DNA of 64,000 bases from Rhodococcus sp. KRD197. GTDB taxonomy: Bacteria; Actinomycetota; Actinomycetes; Mycobacteriales; Mycobacteriaceae. The translations under genes and the position numbers were made by a program. This document shows positions 54,031-63,999 of this stretch, piece by piece. The first letter of the stretch is position 1. Every line of letters begins with the position of its first letter. The notes below the pieces were generated by a model. It was not told where the DNA came from, did not search any database, and was given only the letters and a program-made list of their open reading frames with translations. The DNA lies in NCBI RefSeq assembly GCF_017168235.1, contig NZ_JABFAO010000011.1:617513-681512 (forward strand), read 5' to 3'.

Positions 54031-54543
54031 ATGTCTTCCGACACCCAGCCCACCGTTGTCAAAACCACAGCCACCGGTCCCTCAGCTACCCGGCCCACCG
54101 TCGACCAGGTCGACGTCCGGGGCCCGCGCTTCGCTGCGTGGATCACCACCGCAGTGCTCGCCCTCGTCCTCGTCCTGTCCAACGTGCAGACCACTGCCGC
54201 TGCCGTGGTGCTGGCGATTCAGGCCGTGGTCTTCGCCGTCGGCGCTGTCTCCGGGCCACGTCGCAGTCCCTACGGCGCATTGTTCGCCAACTTCGTCGCG
54301 CCGCGTCTGGGGCCGACCACCGAACGCGAACCGACCGCACCCCTGAAGTTCGCTCAACTGGTCGGCTTCGCTTTCGCAGCCGTCGGTGTGCTCGCCTTCG
54401 CTCTGGGTGCGCCCGTCGTCGCCGCTGTGGCCACCGGTTTCGCGCTGTTCGCGGCCTTCCTGAACGCAGCATTCGCGTTCTGCCTCGGATGCCAGATCTA
54501 CCCCCTCGTGGCGCGACTGCGGACACAATCCGCTCGCGCCTGA
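54031..54543 (+). CDS. DUF4395 membrane protein
   Basis: A 170-residue protein with about four membrane helices and a conserved FCLGCQIYPL motif near residue 150 whose cysteine pair may carry sulfur. ATG 54031 is preceded by AGGAG at 12 nt. It lies between the poly-Cys leader and the sulfurtransferase, so it belongs to the cysteine/sulfur operon and may export or import a sulfur species. Confidence 0.8.
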   Translation: MSSDTQPTVVKTTATGPSATRPTVDQVDVRGPRFAAWITTAVLALVLVLSNVQTTAAAVVLAIQAVVFAVGAVSGPRRSPYGALFANFVAPRLGPTTEREPTAPLKFAQLVGFAFAAVGVLAFALGAPVVAAVATGFALFAAFLNAAFAFCLGCQIYPLVARLRTQSARA

Positions 54544-54593
54544 CCAGCACCATCCTCCACCGACCGAAGAACAGTTAGATCGAAAGGAAACCC

Positions 54594-55430
54594 ATGGCTC
54601 GCTCCGACGTCCTGGTCTCTGCCGACTGGGCCGAGCAGAACCTGAACGCCCCGAAGACCGTTTTCGTCGAGGTCGACGAAGACGCAAGCGCCTACGACGG
54701 CGGTCACATCGAAGGCGCGGTGAAGCTCGACTGGCGCAAGGACCTCCAGGATCCGGTTCGCCGCGACTTCCTCAATCAGGGTCAGTTCTCCGATCTTCTC
54801 TCTGCCAAGGGCATCGCCAACGATGACACCGTCGTCCTGTATGGCGGAAACAACAACTGGTTCGCCGCCTACGCGTACTGGTACTTCAAGCTGTACGGCC
54901 ACCAGGACGTCAAGCTGATCGACGGTGGCCGCAAGAAGTGGGAACTCGATGGCCGCGCGCTGTCGAAGGACGTTGTCACCCGCGAGGCGACGAAGTACCA
55001 GGCTGCGGCACCCGATCTGTCCATTCGCGCGTTCCGCGACGAGGTCATCGACGCGATCGGCAGCAAGAATCTCGTCGACGTACGCTCGCCCGACGAGTTC
55101 TCGGGCAAGATCCTCGCTCCCGCGCACCTTCCGCAGGAGCAGGCACAGCAACGCGGCCACGTCCCCGGAGCCATCAACATTCCGTGGAGCACCACGGCCA
55201 ACGAAGACGGCACCTTCAAGGACGACGACGCACTCGAAGCTCTGTACAAGGAAAAGGGCTACGACGAGAACAAGGCGACCATCGCCTACTGCCGAATCGG
55301 TGAGCGTTCGAGCCACACCTGGTTCGTGCTCAAGGAATTGCTCGGCAAGTCGGACGTGAAGAACTACGACGGTAGCTGGGTCGAGTACGGCTCCCTCGTC
55401 GGAGCACCCATCGAGTTGGAGGTTCACTGA
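54594..55430 (+). CDS. cysA: Thiosulfate sulfurtransferase (CysA2-like rhodanese)
   Basis: A 278-residue tandem-rhodanese sulfurtransferase. The N-terminal domain is inactive-like; the C-terminal one holds C233 in the motif CRIGERSSHTWF, diagnostic for the CysA/SseA group. It transfers sulfane sulfur from thiosulfate to acceptors. It ends 1 nt before the DUF1416 gene and sits in the cysteine-controlled operon. Confidence 0.95.
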   Translation: MARSDVLVSADWAEQNLNAPKTVFVEVDEDASAYDGGHIEGAVKLDWRKDLQDPVRRDFLNQGQFSDLLSAKGIANDDTVVLYGGNNNWFAAYAYWYFKLYGHQDVKLIDGGRKKWELDGRALSKDVVTREATKYQAAAPDLSIRAFRDEVIDAIGSKNLVDVRSPDEFSGKILAPAHLPQEQAQQRGHVPGAINIPWSTTANEDGTFKDDDALEALYKEKGYDENKATIAYCRIGERSSHTWFVLKELLGKSDVKNYDGSWVEYGSLVGAPIELEVH

Positions 55431-55431
55431 T

Positions 55432-55737
55432 ATGTGTGGCGCACCCGTTCAAGGTCAAACAATTCCCGCCGGAGTAGACGTCGAGAAGGAAACGGTCATC
55501 ACCGGCCGCGTCCTCGGCGCCGACGGTGAGCCCGTGGGCGGCGCGTTCGTGCGCCTGCTCGACGGCACCGGAGAATTCACCGCCGAGGTCGTGGCCTCGG
55601 GCACCGGTGACTTCCGGTTCTTCGCGGCTCCCGGTACCTGGACGTTGCGCGCGCTGTCTGCGTCCGGCAACGGCCAGGCCGAAATCTCCCCCGAGGGCGC
55701 AGGCGTCCACTCGGCGAACGTGACCGTCGGAGCCTGA
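55432..55737 (+). CDS. sseC: DUF1416 protein (SseC-like)
   Basis: A 101-residue protein with a transthyretin-like beta sandwich (GRVLGADGEPVGGAFVRLLDG) typical of DUF1416/SseC. The N-terminal MCGAPVQGQ has a single cysteine, possibly for persulfide or metal binding. Strictly coupled to the sulfurtransferase (as Rv0814c). Function unknown. Confidence 0.93.
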   Translation: MCGAPVQGQTIPAGVDVEKETVITGRVLGADGEPVGGAFVRLLDGTGEFTAEVVASGTGDFRFFAAPGTWTLRALSASGNGQAEISPEGAGVHSANVTVGA

Positions 55738-55756
55738 TACCGGCGCATCAGCAAGA

Positions 55757-55790
55757 GAACCCCGCACCCATTCGAATGGGTGCGGGGTTC
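55757..55790. terminator. Bidirectional palindromic terminator
   Basis: A 34-nt perfect palindrome (GAACCCCGCACCCATTC and its complement), ending in TTCTTCTG on the plus strand. It closes the sulfur operon and, with reverse polarity, the cutinase-like gene. Confidence 0.9.
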
Positions 55791-55822
55791 TTCTGCTTTC
55801 ACGACCATCACGGCGGGTGGAC

Positions 55823-57376
55823 TCAGCGCTGGGACGTCTCCGGGACGACGTCGGTCGACGGTTCCTCGATCGGCCCGGGCACGGCACTGTACTGCGGCTC
55901 GAAGACCCCCGGCGGCACCAATCCGTGCGACTCCAGGAAAGCGCCGAGATCGCTGTCCCGGGTCACGGTTCCGGGCGTCGGCAGGGGCTGAGACTCCGGT
56001 TCACCCGCACCCTCCGGAAGACCCTCTGCAGGGGTCCCTGGGGACACCGGGGTCTCTGGAGTCTCTGGGGACTCAGCTGCTTTTCGTTCACGCTCGGCCG
56101 CAGCCAGATCGGTCACCCAGGCGACGATTTTTTCGCTCTCCCATTCGCGAGCGTCACCGGGGCTTCTGTCCCAGTAGGTGAGGTGCTGCAGGAAGCCGAT
56201 GAAGATGTACGGCTCGACGAACACGTCGACGACACCTTTGTTGTTCTCGACGAGACCTTCGCCCTCGGCCCGGATCTTCTCGCGAACCGTGGCCGCACCT
56301 GGCCCCATCGCCCAATTCAGGTCAGCGAGCAGCTGATCAGGGGTCAACTGTTGCCATGCCCGCTCCTCGTCGACCTCATACAACTGGTCGGACACTTTGA
56401 GCAGTACCTCGAGCAGAGTTTCGTCGGATTCGAGCCAGGTCTCGTTGTTGACGATATCGATGATGGCCCGCGTTGCCACCGAGCTGACGGTGTGCGCGAA
56501 ATCAGCTACCGATTGCACGGGGTTGATCAGCGTCAACCGCATCTGGCCGAGGATTCCGAGTGCCAACTGCAGGGCGAGGATGTCGTCGGGTGCATCGCAC
56601 GCGAGATCGTAGGGTCGGCACGACCATGTCATCTTCTCGTTCAGGGTGCCGTAGTCCTTCGGGGCCGAGGACTGGAAGCCGCCTCGCGAAGGTCCGGGTT
56701 CGTCGAAGTTGGGGACGCCCGCGGGTCGGTACGGGTCACCGATCGCTACCACGCCGGCCACATCGTCACCGGTGACGAGAGCCTCGGGGTCGCGATGGCC
56801 GATGTCCATCGCTACACGCTCGACGATCTCGGCGCCGACGCTGTAGCCGAGCAGGACGAACTTCGTGTCCTCGCCACACTTCGTCTTGTACTCGTCGAGC
56901 AACCGGTTCGTCGAGTGGATTCCATCTGCGACCGCCGGCTGGTACGGCGTCACGTCCTCGAAGAATTCGAAACCGTAGGTCGAGACCCACGGCACGTACA
57001 GCCAGCCGACCGTCCCGGGATTGCCCGCGTTGGCCTCACCCATCGGAATCGTGACGTTTCCGACCCAGTTGGAAATGGGCGATCGCAGTTCCTCGTTGAG
57101 CGGATCTCGGTCCGACTCCGAGTCCGTCGCACCGGAGACCGCGAGCATCAGCACGTCGGGGCAGTCCTGCGCGTAATTGTTCGAGTCGATGTTCGGCCCG
57201 TCCGAGGATCCCGTACCAGCAGAACCGGTGTCGGCCGAACCGCTGTCGGCCGAACCAGAATCAGCCGAACCGGTGTCCGGCGCCGCGGATGCGGCCGCCG
57301 GCACCACCAGAAGCAGCGCCGCTGCAATCGCTACAGATGTGGACATCAAGGTGCCGGCACGAAAACGGCGCTGCAT
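55823..57376 (-). CDS. Cutinase-family secreted hydrolase
   Basis: A 517-residue exported protein with a signal peptide (residues 1-35), a low-complexity GSAD/DSGS repeat region (38-60), a cutinase-like alpha/beta fold with nucleophile S179 in GYSVGAE, and a long C-terminal Pro/Glu-rich extension of about 170 residues. A C-x-C pair (SCRPYDLAC) is present. It may hydrolyse esters of cell-wall lipids or plant cutin. ATG 57376 follows AAGGA. Confidence 0.85.
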   Translation of the reverse strand: MQRRFRAGTLMSTSVAIAAALLLVVPAAASAAPDTGSADSGSADSGSADTGSAGTGSSDGPNIDSNNYAQDCPDVLMLAVSGATDSESDRDPLNEELRSPISNWVGNVTIPMGEANAGNPGTVGWLYVPWVSTYGFEFFEDVTPYQPAVADGIHSTNRLLDEYKTKCGEDTKFVLLGYSVGAEIVERVAMDIGHRDPEALVTGDDVAGVVAIGDPYRPAGVPNFDEPGPSRGGFQSSAPKDYGTLNEKMTWSCRPYDLACDAPDDILALQLALGILGQMRLTLINPVQSVADFAHTVSSVATRAIIDIVNNETWLESDETLLEVLLKVSDQLYEVDEERAWQQLTPDQLLADLNWAMGPGAATVREKIRAEGEGLVENNKGVVDVFVEPYIFIGFLQHLTYWDRSPGDAREWESEKIVAWVTDLAAAERERKAAESPETPETPVSPGTPAEGLPEGAGEPESQPLPTPGTVTRDSDLGAFLESHGLVPPGVFEPQYSAVPGPIEEPSTDVVPETSQR

Positions 57377-57598
57377 CGACAGAATCCTTCCCCCAGACAA
57401 ACCGAAAACCTCGAGCAAAAAGACAGCGCGAAGTTTTCGTTCCCCCCGACGCCTGCAAGGGAACGTACCGTGTTTCTCGCGATCTTCGACACACCTCGAG
57501 AAAAGTTTCGTGCACGAACGAGGAATCTGATCGAGGTAGGCACCCGCGGTGCGGGGCCGCGGTTCGATCTTCGATGCGCGTGGGTCTAAACTACTGCC

Positions 57599-57697
57599 GT
57601 GGTCATCTTCTTCGAGGTTCTGCTGGTACTTGCAGCTGTCGCCATCATCGCGTTCTCGCTCTATGTCGTCTACCGCCTGGTGACCGACGAATCGTGA
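57599..57697 (+). CDS. 32-residue single-helix membrane protein
   Basis: GTG 57599 to TGA 57697. The peptide [19 protein letters not shown] and on is a single hydrophobic helix with a polar C-terminus (YRLVTDES). It overlaps the GTG start of the nitrobindin gene as GTGA, so translation is coupled. Too short for common gene finders. It is similar in style to other small actinobacterial membrane proteins. Confidence 0.65.
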   Translation: MVIFFEVLLVLAAVAIIAFSLYVVYRLVTDES

Positions 57698-58368
57698 GCG
57701 ATCGCGCCGCCGACGAACCGGACGGCACTCGGTCGGCCAACGAGGCCATAGCCGAGGCTGCCGACAAGTTCGCTTCCGCGTCGACGCGCAACATCCCTGG
57801 GCTGCCGGATATCCCGCACCCCGAGGACACTGCCAATCTGCGACTCGGCCCCGACCTGAACCCCGCAATGCTCGCATTGCTGCCGTTGGTCGGAGTGTGG
57901 CGCGGCGAGGGTGAGGGACGTGACCCTGAGTCCACCGAGGAGTATCGCTTCGGGCAGCAGATCGTCGTCTCTCACGACGGCGGCTCCTACCTCGCGTGGG
58001 AATCGCGCTCCTGGCGCCTCGACTCCGACGGCAACTACGCTCACCCGGATCTCCGCGAAGTCGGTTTCTGGCGCATCAGCGGTGGTGAAGGTGAAAAGGG
58101 CAGCGAAAACGAGGAAGTCATCGAGCTGCTGCTGACGCACAGCACCGGCGTGGTGGAGTTGTTCTACGGCCACGCGCTCAACCAGTCTTCGTGGGAGCTG
58201 GCCACCGATGTCGTCATCCGCTCCACCTCGGGCGCTCTCGTCGGTGGCGCGAAGCGTCTGTACGGCATCGTCGAAGGCGCCGATCTCGCCTACGTCGAAG
58301 AACGTGTCGGCGCAGACGGAGAGCTCGCACCCAGGCTGTCGGCTCGCCTTTCTCGCTACATCGGCTGA
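57694..58368 (+). CDS. Nitrobindin/FABP-like heme-binding protein
   Basis: A 224-residue protein with an N-terminal helical extension and a ten-stranded beta-barrel ([41 protein letters not shown]-type strands, [22 protein letters not shown]). It belongs to the nitrobindin/THAP4 family (Rv0813c), which binds heme or fatty acids and isomerises peroxynitrite. GTG 57694 is the likely start, coupled to the small ORF. Confidence 0.85.
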   Translation: MSDRAADEPDGTRSANEAIAEAADKFASASTRNIPGLPDIPHPEDTANLRLGPDLNPAMLALLPLVGVWRGEGEGRDPESTEEYRFGQQIVVSHDGGSYLAWESRSWRLDSDGNYAHPDLREVGFWRISGGEGEKGSENEEVIELLLTHSTGVVELFYGHALNQSSWELATDVVIRSTSGALVGGAKRLYGIVEGADLAYVEERVGADGELAPRLSARLSRYIG

Positions 58369-58395
58369 AGCGGACGACCGCTGAAGCGGACGACC
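58365..58395. repeat. Tandem 16-nt duplication at the nitrobindin stop codon
   Basis: CTGAAGCGGACGACC occurs twice (58365-58379 and 58381-58395), duplicating the stop codon region. Probably a slippage product. Confidence 0.8.
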
Positions 58396-58453
58396 CCCGA
58401 GCCGTACCTGAGTTGTCAGGTCTCGGCCGGACGGGCCGAGGGCTCGGGGGTCG
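58391..58453. terminator. Terminator between nitrobindin and cydC
   Basis: CGACCCCCGAGCC (58391-58403) pairs with GGCTCGGGGGTCG (58441-58453), enclosing a second hairpin CTCGGCC/GGCCGAG (58422-58440). Confidence 0.7.
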
Positions 58454-58536
58454 GGTAACTGCCTGGGATTCGCTCGCCGCTCGCGCGGAGTGAATCCGTC
58501 AGCGGTAGCGGCTAGCGGGCAGCCACCTCACGCGTC

Positions 58537-60210
58537 CTAGAGTTCATCAACTTCAGACCACCTCCTCTCTCGTGTACTCGTCAAAGTACGCCCGGAAATC
58601 GAGCTTCGCAAAGGATTTTTGCGCGATTTCTCCGGCGGCGAAACACCGAGGTCTATCACCAGGTCAGCCCGCGTATCCGGGGGCAGTTGGTGGGTGACGA
58701 GAACAACGATTCGAGCGCGGTCGATCAGGTCGTCCTCGCGATCGAGGAGTCGACGAACCAGCTCGCTACCACTCGCGTCGTCGAGGTGCTCGGTCGGCTC
58801 GTCGAGCAGCAACGCCGGCGCCGCCGACAGCAATGCCCGTGCGAGAAGAAGCCGTCGGCGCTGCCCCCCGGAGACCGCCCGCGCACCACCCACCAGGGTC
58901 GTGTCCACGCCATCCGGCAATTCGGCGATCCACTCCCCGAGCCCCACCTTCGTCAACATCTCGACGGCCTCGCTCGGGTCGATATCTCCACGTGCAACCC
59001 GCAGGTTCTCGAGAATCGATGTCTCGAACAGGTGCGCGTCCTCGGCGAAGAAACGTGCACCCTCGATCACCCCGATGGGTGCGGGGATCAACCCGCCGAG
59101 CTGCATGAGCAGCGTCGTCTTACCAACCCCACTCGGTCCTACAACCGCCACCCGGCTTCCCGATTCCACCGTCGCGAGGCTGACCGCATCCTCGCGACCG
59201 AGGGTTGCTGGGGGTTGGCGATCGTCCCACTGGGGTCGTTCCGCCGCGTCCAGCAACGCCACGATCCTCGACGCCGACACGCGCGCGCGGGTCAAGGCGA
59301 CGGCAGCGGCCGGCAGTACGGAGGTCGCCTCGAAGGCTGCCAGCGGGACGAGCACGATGACCGCCAACGCCATCGGCGTCATTCCACCCTCGGTTCCTCC
59401 GGTAGGGCCGTATAGTGCCATTCCCACCAGCAACGAGCCGAGCACCGACGCACCGATGGCGAGCGGCAGCGCCGCATCCGCGAATGCCCCCGGAATCGCC
59501 GCTCGGTCGCGTGCGCGGACCGACTCCCGGTTGGCCGACCTCGCAGCCTCGACAGTCTCATCGAGCCGACCCGCCACCCGCAGCTCCGGCCCGTGATCGA
59601 GCGCCCGCACAGCGATCTCGGCGAACTCGGCCCTGGCGTTCGCTCCCTCGGTTTCTGCGAGAGCCGCTGCCCTGGCCGCCAGCACGGGCGCCAGCACGCC
59701 GGCGATCAGCAGCGCAACGAACAGTATTGCGGCCGCACCCGTGGAGATGAAGGCCAACAGAGCCACCGCGGCAACCATCATGATCACCGATACACAGATC
59801 GGGACGACGGCTCGTATGACGACGTCACCGAGCACGTCCACATCCGAGCCTGCGCGCGCCATCAGGTCTCCGCGCCGCAAGGTCACGGCCGCGGCGCGGT
59901 TTCCGCTGGCCAGACGCTCGTAGAGCCGGGTCCGAGCCGACGTCATTCCCCGCAGTGCGGTGTCATGCGTCGAAAGTCGTTCCAGGTAGCGGAACACCCC
60001 ACGCGAAATGCCGAGTGCGCGGACCGCGACCACGGCGACGGTGAGGTCGAGCACGGGTGGCATCTGCCAGGCCCGAGTGATCAGCCAAGCGGAGACCGCA
60101 GCCAGGGCCAGCGCGCTTCCCAGTGTCGCAACACCTGCTGCCACGGCCACGGCCACGCGGTTGGGCTGCAGTTCCAGCAGGGCGAGCGCGCGGCGCAGGT
60201 CACCGAACAT
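58537..60210 (-). CDS. cydC: Thiol reductant ABC exporter subunit CydC
   Basis: A 557-residue fused permease-ATPase. Six membrane helices (residues 20-290), Walker A GPSGVGKTT near 357, signature VSGGQRRRLLLARALL and LLLDEPTEHLD. With CydD it exports glutathione/cysteine-type thiols needed for cytochrome bd assembly. It overlaps cydD by 11 nt. Confidence 0.94.
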   Translation of the reverse strand: MFGDLRRALALLELQPNRVAVAVAAGVATLGSALALAAVSAWLITRAWQMPPVLDLTVAVVAVRALGISRGVFRYLERLSTHDTALRGMTSARTRLYERLASGNRAAAVTLRRGDLMARAGSDVDVLGDVVIRAVVPICVSVIMMVAAVALLAFISTGAAAILFVALLIAGVLAPVLAARAAALAETEGANARAEFAEIAVRALDHGPELRVAGRLDETVEAARSANRESVRARDRAAIPGAFADAALPLAIGASVLGSLLVGMALYGPTGGTEGGMTPMALAVIVLVPLAAFEATSVLPAAAVALTRARVSASRIVALLDAAERPQWDDRQPPATLGREDAVSLATVESGSRVAVVGPSGVGKTTLLMQLGGLIPAPIGVIEGARFFAEDAHLFETSILENLRVARGDIDPSEAVEMLTKVGLGEWIAELPDGVDTTLVGGARAVSGGQRRRLLLARALLSAAPALLLDEPTEHLDDASGSELVRRLLDREDDLIDRARIVVLVTHQLPPDTRADLVIDLGVSPPEKSRKNPLRSSISGRTLTSTRERRWSEVDEL

Positions 60211-61873
60211 GGTGTGCCTCCACTGTCACCACGGCATCGGCGGCGGCGAGAACTGCGGGCCGGTGCCCCACCACCACGATCGTCCGTCCCTCGTCAGCGA
60301 GTGCGCGAAGTGTGCCGAGCACGCGACGTTCGGCAGCGGTGTCCAGATGCGCTGTCGGCTCGTCGAGCAGCATGACAGGCGCCGAGGACGTGAGCACCCG
60401 GGTCAGCGCGAGACGTTGCAGCTGCCCGAGCGAGAGCCCCACACCCCCCGCGCCGATAAGCGTGTTCCAGCCGAGTGGTAATTCGCGCAGAACCTCGTCG
60501 AAGCCTGTTGCGGCACAAATCCTGTCGAGCGCTGCGGGATCAGGTCGGGTTCCGGTCAGCACGAGATTGTTCTCGAGGGTTCCCGGCAGGAGCACCGGAC
60601 GCTGAGGCAGCCAGGCCACCTGACGCCACCACGACGCTCGGTCGACGTCGGCGAGATCCGTCCCGTCGACGGTCGCTGCTCCCTCGGCCGGAGAGGTCAG
60701 ACCGAGCAGAACGTCGAGGGATGTCGACTTGCCCGAGCCGTTGGCACCGGCCAGGACCGTCACCGATCCCGGTTCGAGTACGGCGTCGAGTCGGTAGGGT
60801 GCGAATCCGTTTCGCGCCGGGGCCGAGACCGACGACAGGACGATGCGCGCGCCGGTTGCCCGCACCACCGTCGAACCCCCGGTGACGGGCGGGCGGCGGT
60901 CCAGGACATCGAAGGCGGAGTCGGCGGCCGCGACGCCGTCCTCGGCCGCGTGGAACTGGGTTCCGACGCGGCGCAGCGGCACGTAGACCTCCGGGGCGAG
61001 TACCAGCGCGATGATGCCTGCTTCGAGCGCCATATCACCGAACACCAGTCGTAATCCGATGCTGACGGCGACGAGGGCCACGCACAGGGTGGCGAGCAGT
61101 TCGAGCACCATCGACGACAGAAAGGCGATCTTCAGTGCCCGCATCGTTGCGCGCCGATGCGCGTCCCCGAGAGCACGTACACGCGCCGCCGGCCCATTCT
61201 CGCGCCCGAGGGCACGAAGCGTCGGCAATCCCGCCAGCAGATCCAGCAGCTGGGCGGACAAACGTGTCATCGCCTCGAGCGTCGCCGCTGCTCTGCCTTT
61301 GGTCAGCAATCCGATCAGGATCATGAAGATCGGAATGAGCGGCAGTGTGAACAAGACGATCAACGCCGACGTCATGTCCTGCGTGGCGATCACGACGAGT
61401 GTCAGCGGCGTCAGGGTCGCGGCGAGCACCAGTGATGGGAGGTAGCCGGTGAGATAGGGCGCCAACCCGCCCAGCGCCCGCGTGACGACGGTGGCTGCGG
61501 ATTCGCGTTCGGCGTCGAGATCTCGTGGGTTCATTGCCGACGCTGCGGCGAGCACCTCGTTTTCGAGTTCCTCGACAACTCTCGATGCTGCTCGGTGGCC
61601 GTACCGCGATTGCAGCCAAGCCGTCGCAGTGCGGACCACGATGGCACCGAACAAGATCCACAGCTGCGGAGACCATTCTCCGATAGTGCGAACATCGGAG
61701 GTGATGACCCCGGCGAGGACGGTGCCGAGCATGACCGCGGAGACGATGATCGCGGCGGTGTCCACCAGCGCCAGTACCACGGTCAGGACGAGATACGCTC
61801 TCGCCGACCGCGAGTACCGCCACAAGCGCGGATCGACGGGGCCTTTCGACGACCGCTCGACGACTGCAGTCAC
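60200..61873 (-). CDS. cydD: Thiol reductant ABC exporter subunit CydD
   Basis: A 557-residue fused permease-ATPase, the partner of CydC. Walker A AGANGSGKST near residue 380, signature LSLGQLQRLALTRVL, Walker B VMLLDEPTAHLD. Overlaps cydB by 4 nt and cydC by 11 nt. Confidence 0.94.
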   Translation of the reverse strand: MTAVVERSSKGPVDPRLWRYSRSARAYLVLTVVLALVDTAAIIVSAVMLGTVLAGVITSDVRTIGEWSPQLWILFGAIVVRTATAWLQSRYGHRAASRVVEELENEVLAAASAMNPRDLDAERESAATVVTRALGGLAPYLTGYLPSLVLAATLTPLTLVVIATQDMTSALIVLFTLPLIPIFMILIGLLTKGRAAATLEAMTRLSAQLLDLLAGLPTLRALGRENGPAARVRALGDAHRRATMRALKIAFLSSMVLELLATLCVALVAVSIGLRLVFGDMALEAGIIALVLAPEVYVPLRRVGTQFHAAEDGVAAADSAFDVLDRRPPVTGGSTVVRATGARIVLSSVSAPARNGFAPYRLDAVLEPGSVTVLAGANGSGKSTSLDVLLGLTSPAEGAATVDGTDLADVDRASWWRQVAWLPQRPVLLPGTLENNLVLTGTRPDPAALDRICAATGFDEVLRELPLGWNTLIGAGGVGLSLGQLQRLALTRVLTSSAPVMLLDEPTAHLDTAAERRVLGTLRALADEGRTIVVVGHRPAVLAAADAVVTVEAHHVR

Positions 61874-62913
61874 CTCGATCGACCGAGCGACAATCCTATC
61901 GAGTCAGGGATCGATGTGGACGAGATACGTTGCCGGAAAACCCAGTACGTCCAGGCTTGGTAGCCGATGACGATCGGCGTCATGAACGCAGCGGCCCAGG
62001 TCATGATCTTCAACGTGTACGGGCTCGACGACGCGTTTTCGATGGTCAGGCTGAAGGCCGGATCCGTGGTCGAGGGCATGACCTCAGGGTAGAGCGATCC
62101 GAACAGCAGCACGACCACCGCGGCCACCGCGATCGTGGTGCAGACGAACGCCCAGCCCTCGCGGACACGGGCGGTGAGTGCGACGACGGCGACGAGCGCT
62201 ACCGCTGCGATACCGACCATGGCCCACGTCCAGGTGGTGCCGTAGGCGAGCTGCGTCCACACCGCGAAGGCGCCGCCGACGAGGACCGCCGGAATCGAAA
62301 GCCGCGCAGCCAGTTTCACGGCGTCCTCGTGGACGTCGCCCGACGTCTTGAGCGCGATGAACACGGCCCCGTGCAACGCGAACACCAGCGCGAGCGTGGC
62401 GCCACCGAGCAGCGCATATGGGTTCAGCAGATCGAAGAATCCGGCCGTCACCTTTTTGTTTTCGTCGATAGCGACGCCGCGCACGATGTTGGCGAAGGCC
62501 ACTCCCCACAGCACGGCAGGAACCCACGAGCCGATACCGATGCCGAGGTCACACCGTCGGCGCCATACCGGATCGTCGATCTTGCCGCGGTATTCGATTG
62601 CGCAGATCCGCAGAATGAGCGCGACGAGAATGAGCAACAGCGGTATGTAGAAGCCGGAGAACAAGGTTGCGTACCACTCGGGGAAGGCGGCGAACAGTGC
62701 GCCGCCGGCGGTGATGAGCCATACCTCGTTGCCGTCCCACACCGGTCCGATGGTGTTGAGGACGGTTCGGCGCCGCCGCTCCCCCGTCTCGGGATCCTTG
62801 TGACGCCCGAGGATCGGCATGAGCATGCCGACACCGAAGTCGAATCCTTCGAGCACGAAGTAGCCGAGGAAGAGAACGGCGATCGCGATGAACCAGAATT
62901 CCTGAAGTCCCAT
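61870..62913 (-). CDS. cydB: Cytochrome bd ubiquinol oxidase subunit II
   Basis: A 347-residue membrane protein with nine helices: EGFDFGVGMLMPILG at the start (quinol site near), RRTVLNTIGPVWDGNEVWLITAGGALFAAFPEWYATLFSGFY is diagnostic. It supports the high-oxygen-affinity bd oxidase. 12 nt between its start and cydA's stop. Confidence 0.95.
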   Translation of the reverse strand: MGLQEFWFIAIAVLFLGYFVLEGFDFGVGMLMPILGRHKDPETGERRRRTVLNTIGPVWDGNEVWLITAGGALFAAFPEWYATLFSGFYIPLLLILVALILRICAIEYRGKIDDPVWRRRCDLGIGIGSWVPAVLWGVAFANIVRGVAIDENKKVTAGFFDLLNPYALLGGATLALVFALHGAVFIALKTSGDVHEDAVKLAARLSIPAVLVGGAFAVWTQLAYGTTWTWAMVGIAAVALVAVVALTARVREGWAFVCTTIAVAAVVVLLFGSLYPEVMPSTTDPAFSLTIENASSSPYTLKIMTWAAAFMTPIVIGYQAWTYWVFRQRISSTSIPDSIGLSLGRSR

Positions 62914-62925
62914 GATCGTCTTCCC

Positions 62926-63999
62926 TCAGTAGGCGAACGAAAGTTGTTTCGGCGCATCGTCGTCATCCGGTTCGTCGGATGTGTCGTCACCGGGCGGGTG
63001 GGCGTCGTGTTCTTGTGGACCCTCGATGACGTAGCGGCGGAGCAGGAAGAACCACACGCCGCCGAGCGCGGCGTAGATGAGGGTGAACGTCACGAGCGAG
63101 GCCACCACGAGCCCCACCGGATGATCGGACACACCCTGGTCGACGGTGAGCCTGATCTGATCGACGCCGGCCAGGTTGGGGGCGACCACCCAGGGTTGAC
63201 GGCCCATCTCGGTGAAGATCCACCCCGCGCTGTTGGCCAGGAACGGAGTCGGGATCGCGGCGAGGCTGAGCCACGAGAACCACCGTTGGTGCGGTACTCG
63301 TCCGCCCCTCGTGACCCACAGACCGACGATTGCGAGCAATGCCGATCCGGCGGCGAGTCCGATCATCATGCGGAAGGACCAGTAGGTGACGAACAGGTTG
63401 GGTTTGTAGTTACCGGGGCCGAATTGTTGCTCGTACTGCTCCTGCAGCTCATTGACACCTTGGACCGTGGCGCCGAAATCGTTCTCGGCGAGGAATGAGG
63501 TCACTCCGGGAAGCGAGAGCAGGTGGACCACCGACTCGCAGTTGTTGTGCGTCCCGACGGTCAACAGCGAGAACGCTGCCCCGGTTTCTGTATCGCACAA
63601 AGACTCTGCCGAGGCCATCTTCATCGGTTGCTGCTCGAACATGAGCTTGCCCTGAATATCGCCCGTGACAGTGAGTGCGACGCCTGCGATGATCATGACC
63701 ACGAAGGACATGCGTGCGGCCGGCCGGAACATACTGCGCGAGTCCGCATCGCGACCCTTTCGAGCCTCGCGCACCATCCACCACCCCGAGACTCCGGCGA
63801 CGAACGTGCCCGCGGTGAGGAAAGCACCGGCCACTGCGTGGGGGAATGCGGCCAGCGCCGTGTTGTTGGTCATCAACTCCCAGATGCTCGTCAGTTCCGC
63901 TCGGCCGGTCTCAGGGTTGAACCGCGCCCCGACAGGGTGCTGCATCCACGAGTTGGCGGCGATGATGAAGTACGCGGAGGCGTTGACGCCGATGGCCAC
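62926..63999 (-). CDS. cydA: Cytochrome bd ubiquinol oxidase subunit I (5' partial)
   Basis: The C-terminal 357 residues of subunit I; the N-terminus lies beyond the window edge. The visible part has NSWMQHPVGARF, the heme-b/b595 loops and the short Q-loop (PGVTSFLAENDFGATVQGVNEL), the YWSFRMMIG helix and WIFTEMGRQPWVV. The gene begins the cydABDC operon, order as in mycobacteria. Confidence 0.95.
   Translation of the reverse strand: MAIGVNASAYFIIAANSWMQHPVGARFNPETGRAELTSIWELMTNNTALAAFPHAVAGAFLTAGTFVAGVSGWWMVREARKGRDADSRSMFRPAARMSFVVMIIAGVALTVTGDIQGKLMFEQQPMKMASAESLCDTETGAAFSLLTVGTHNNCESVVHLLSLPGVTSFLAENDFGATVQGVNELQEQYEQQFGPGNYKPNLFVTYWSFRMMIGLAAGSALLAIVGLWVTRGGRVPHQRWFSWLSLAAIPTPFLANSAGWIFTEMGRQPWVVAPNLAGVDQIRLTVDQGVSDHPVGLVVASLVTFTLIYAALGGVWFFLLRRYVIEGPQEHDAHPPGDDTSDEPDDDDAPKQLSFAY

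Noticed and set aside
55817..57589. 590-codon plus-strand open frame across the cutinase-like gene
   Set aside because: Shadow frame; the minus-strand product has a signal peptide and a GxSxG motif.
61930..63498. 522-codon plus-strand open frame across cydB and cydA
   Set aside because: Antisense shadow of two unmistakable cytochrome bd subunits.
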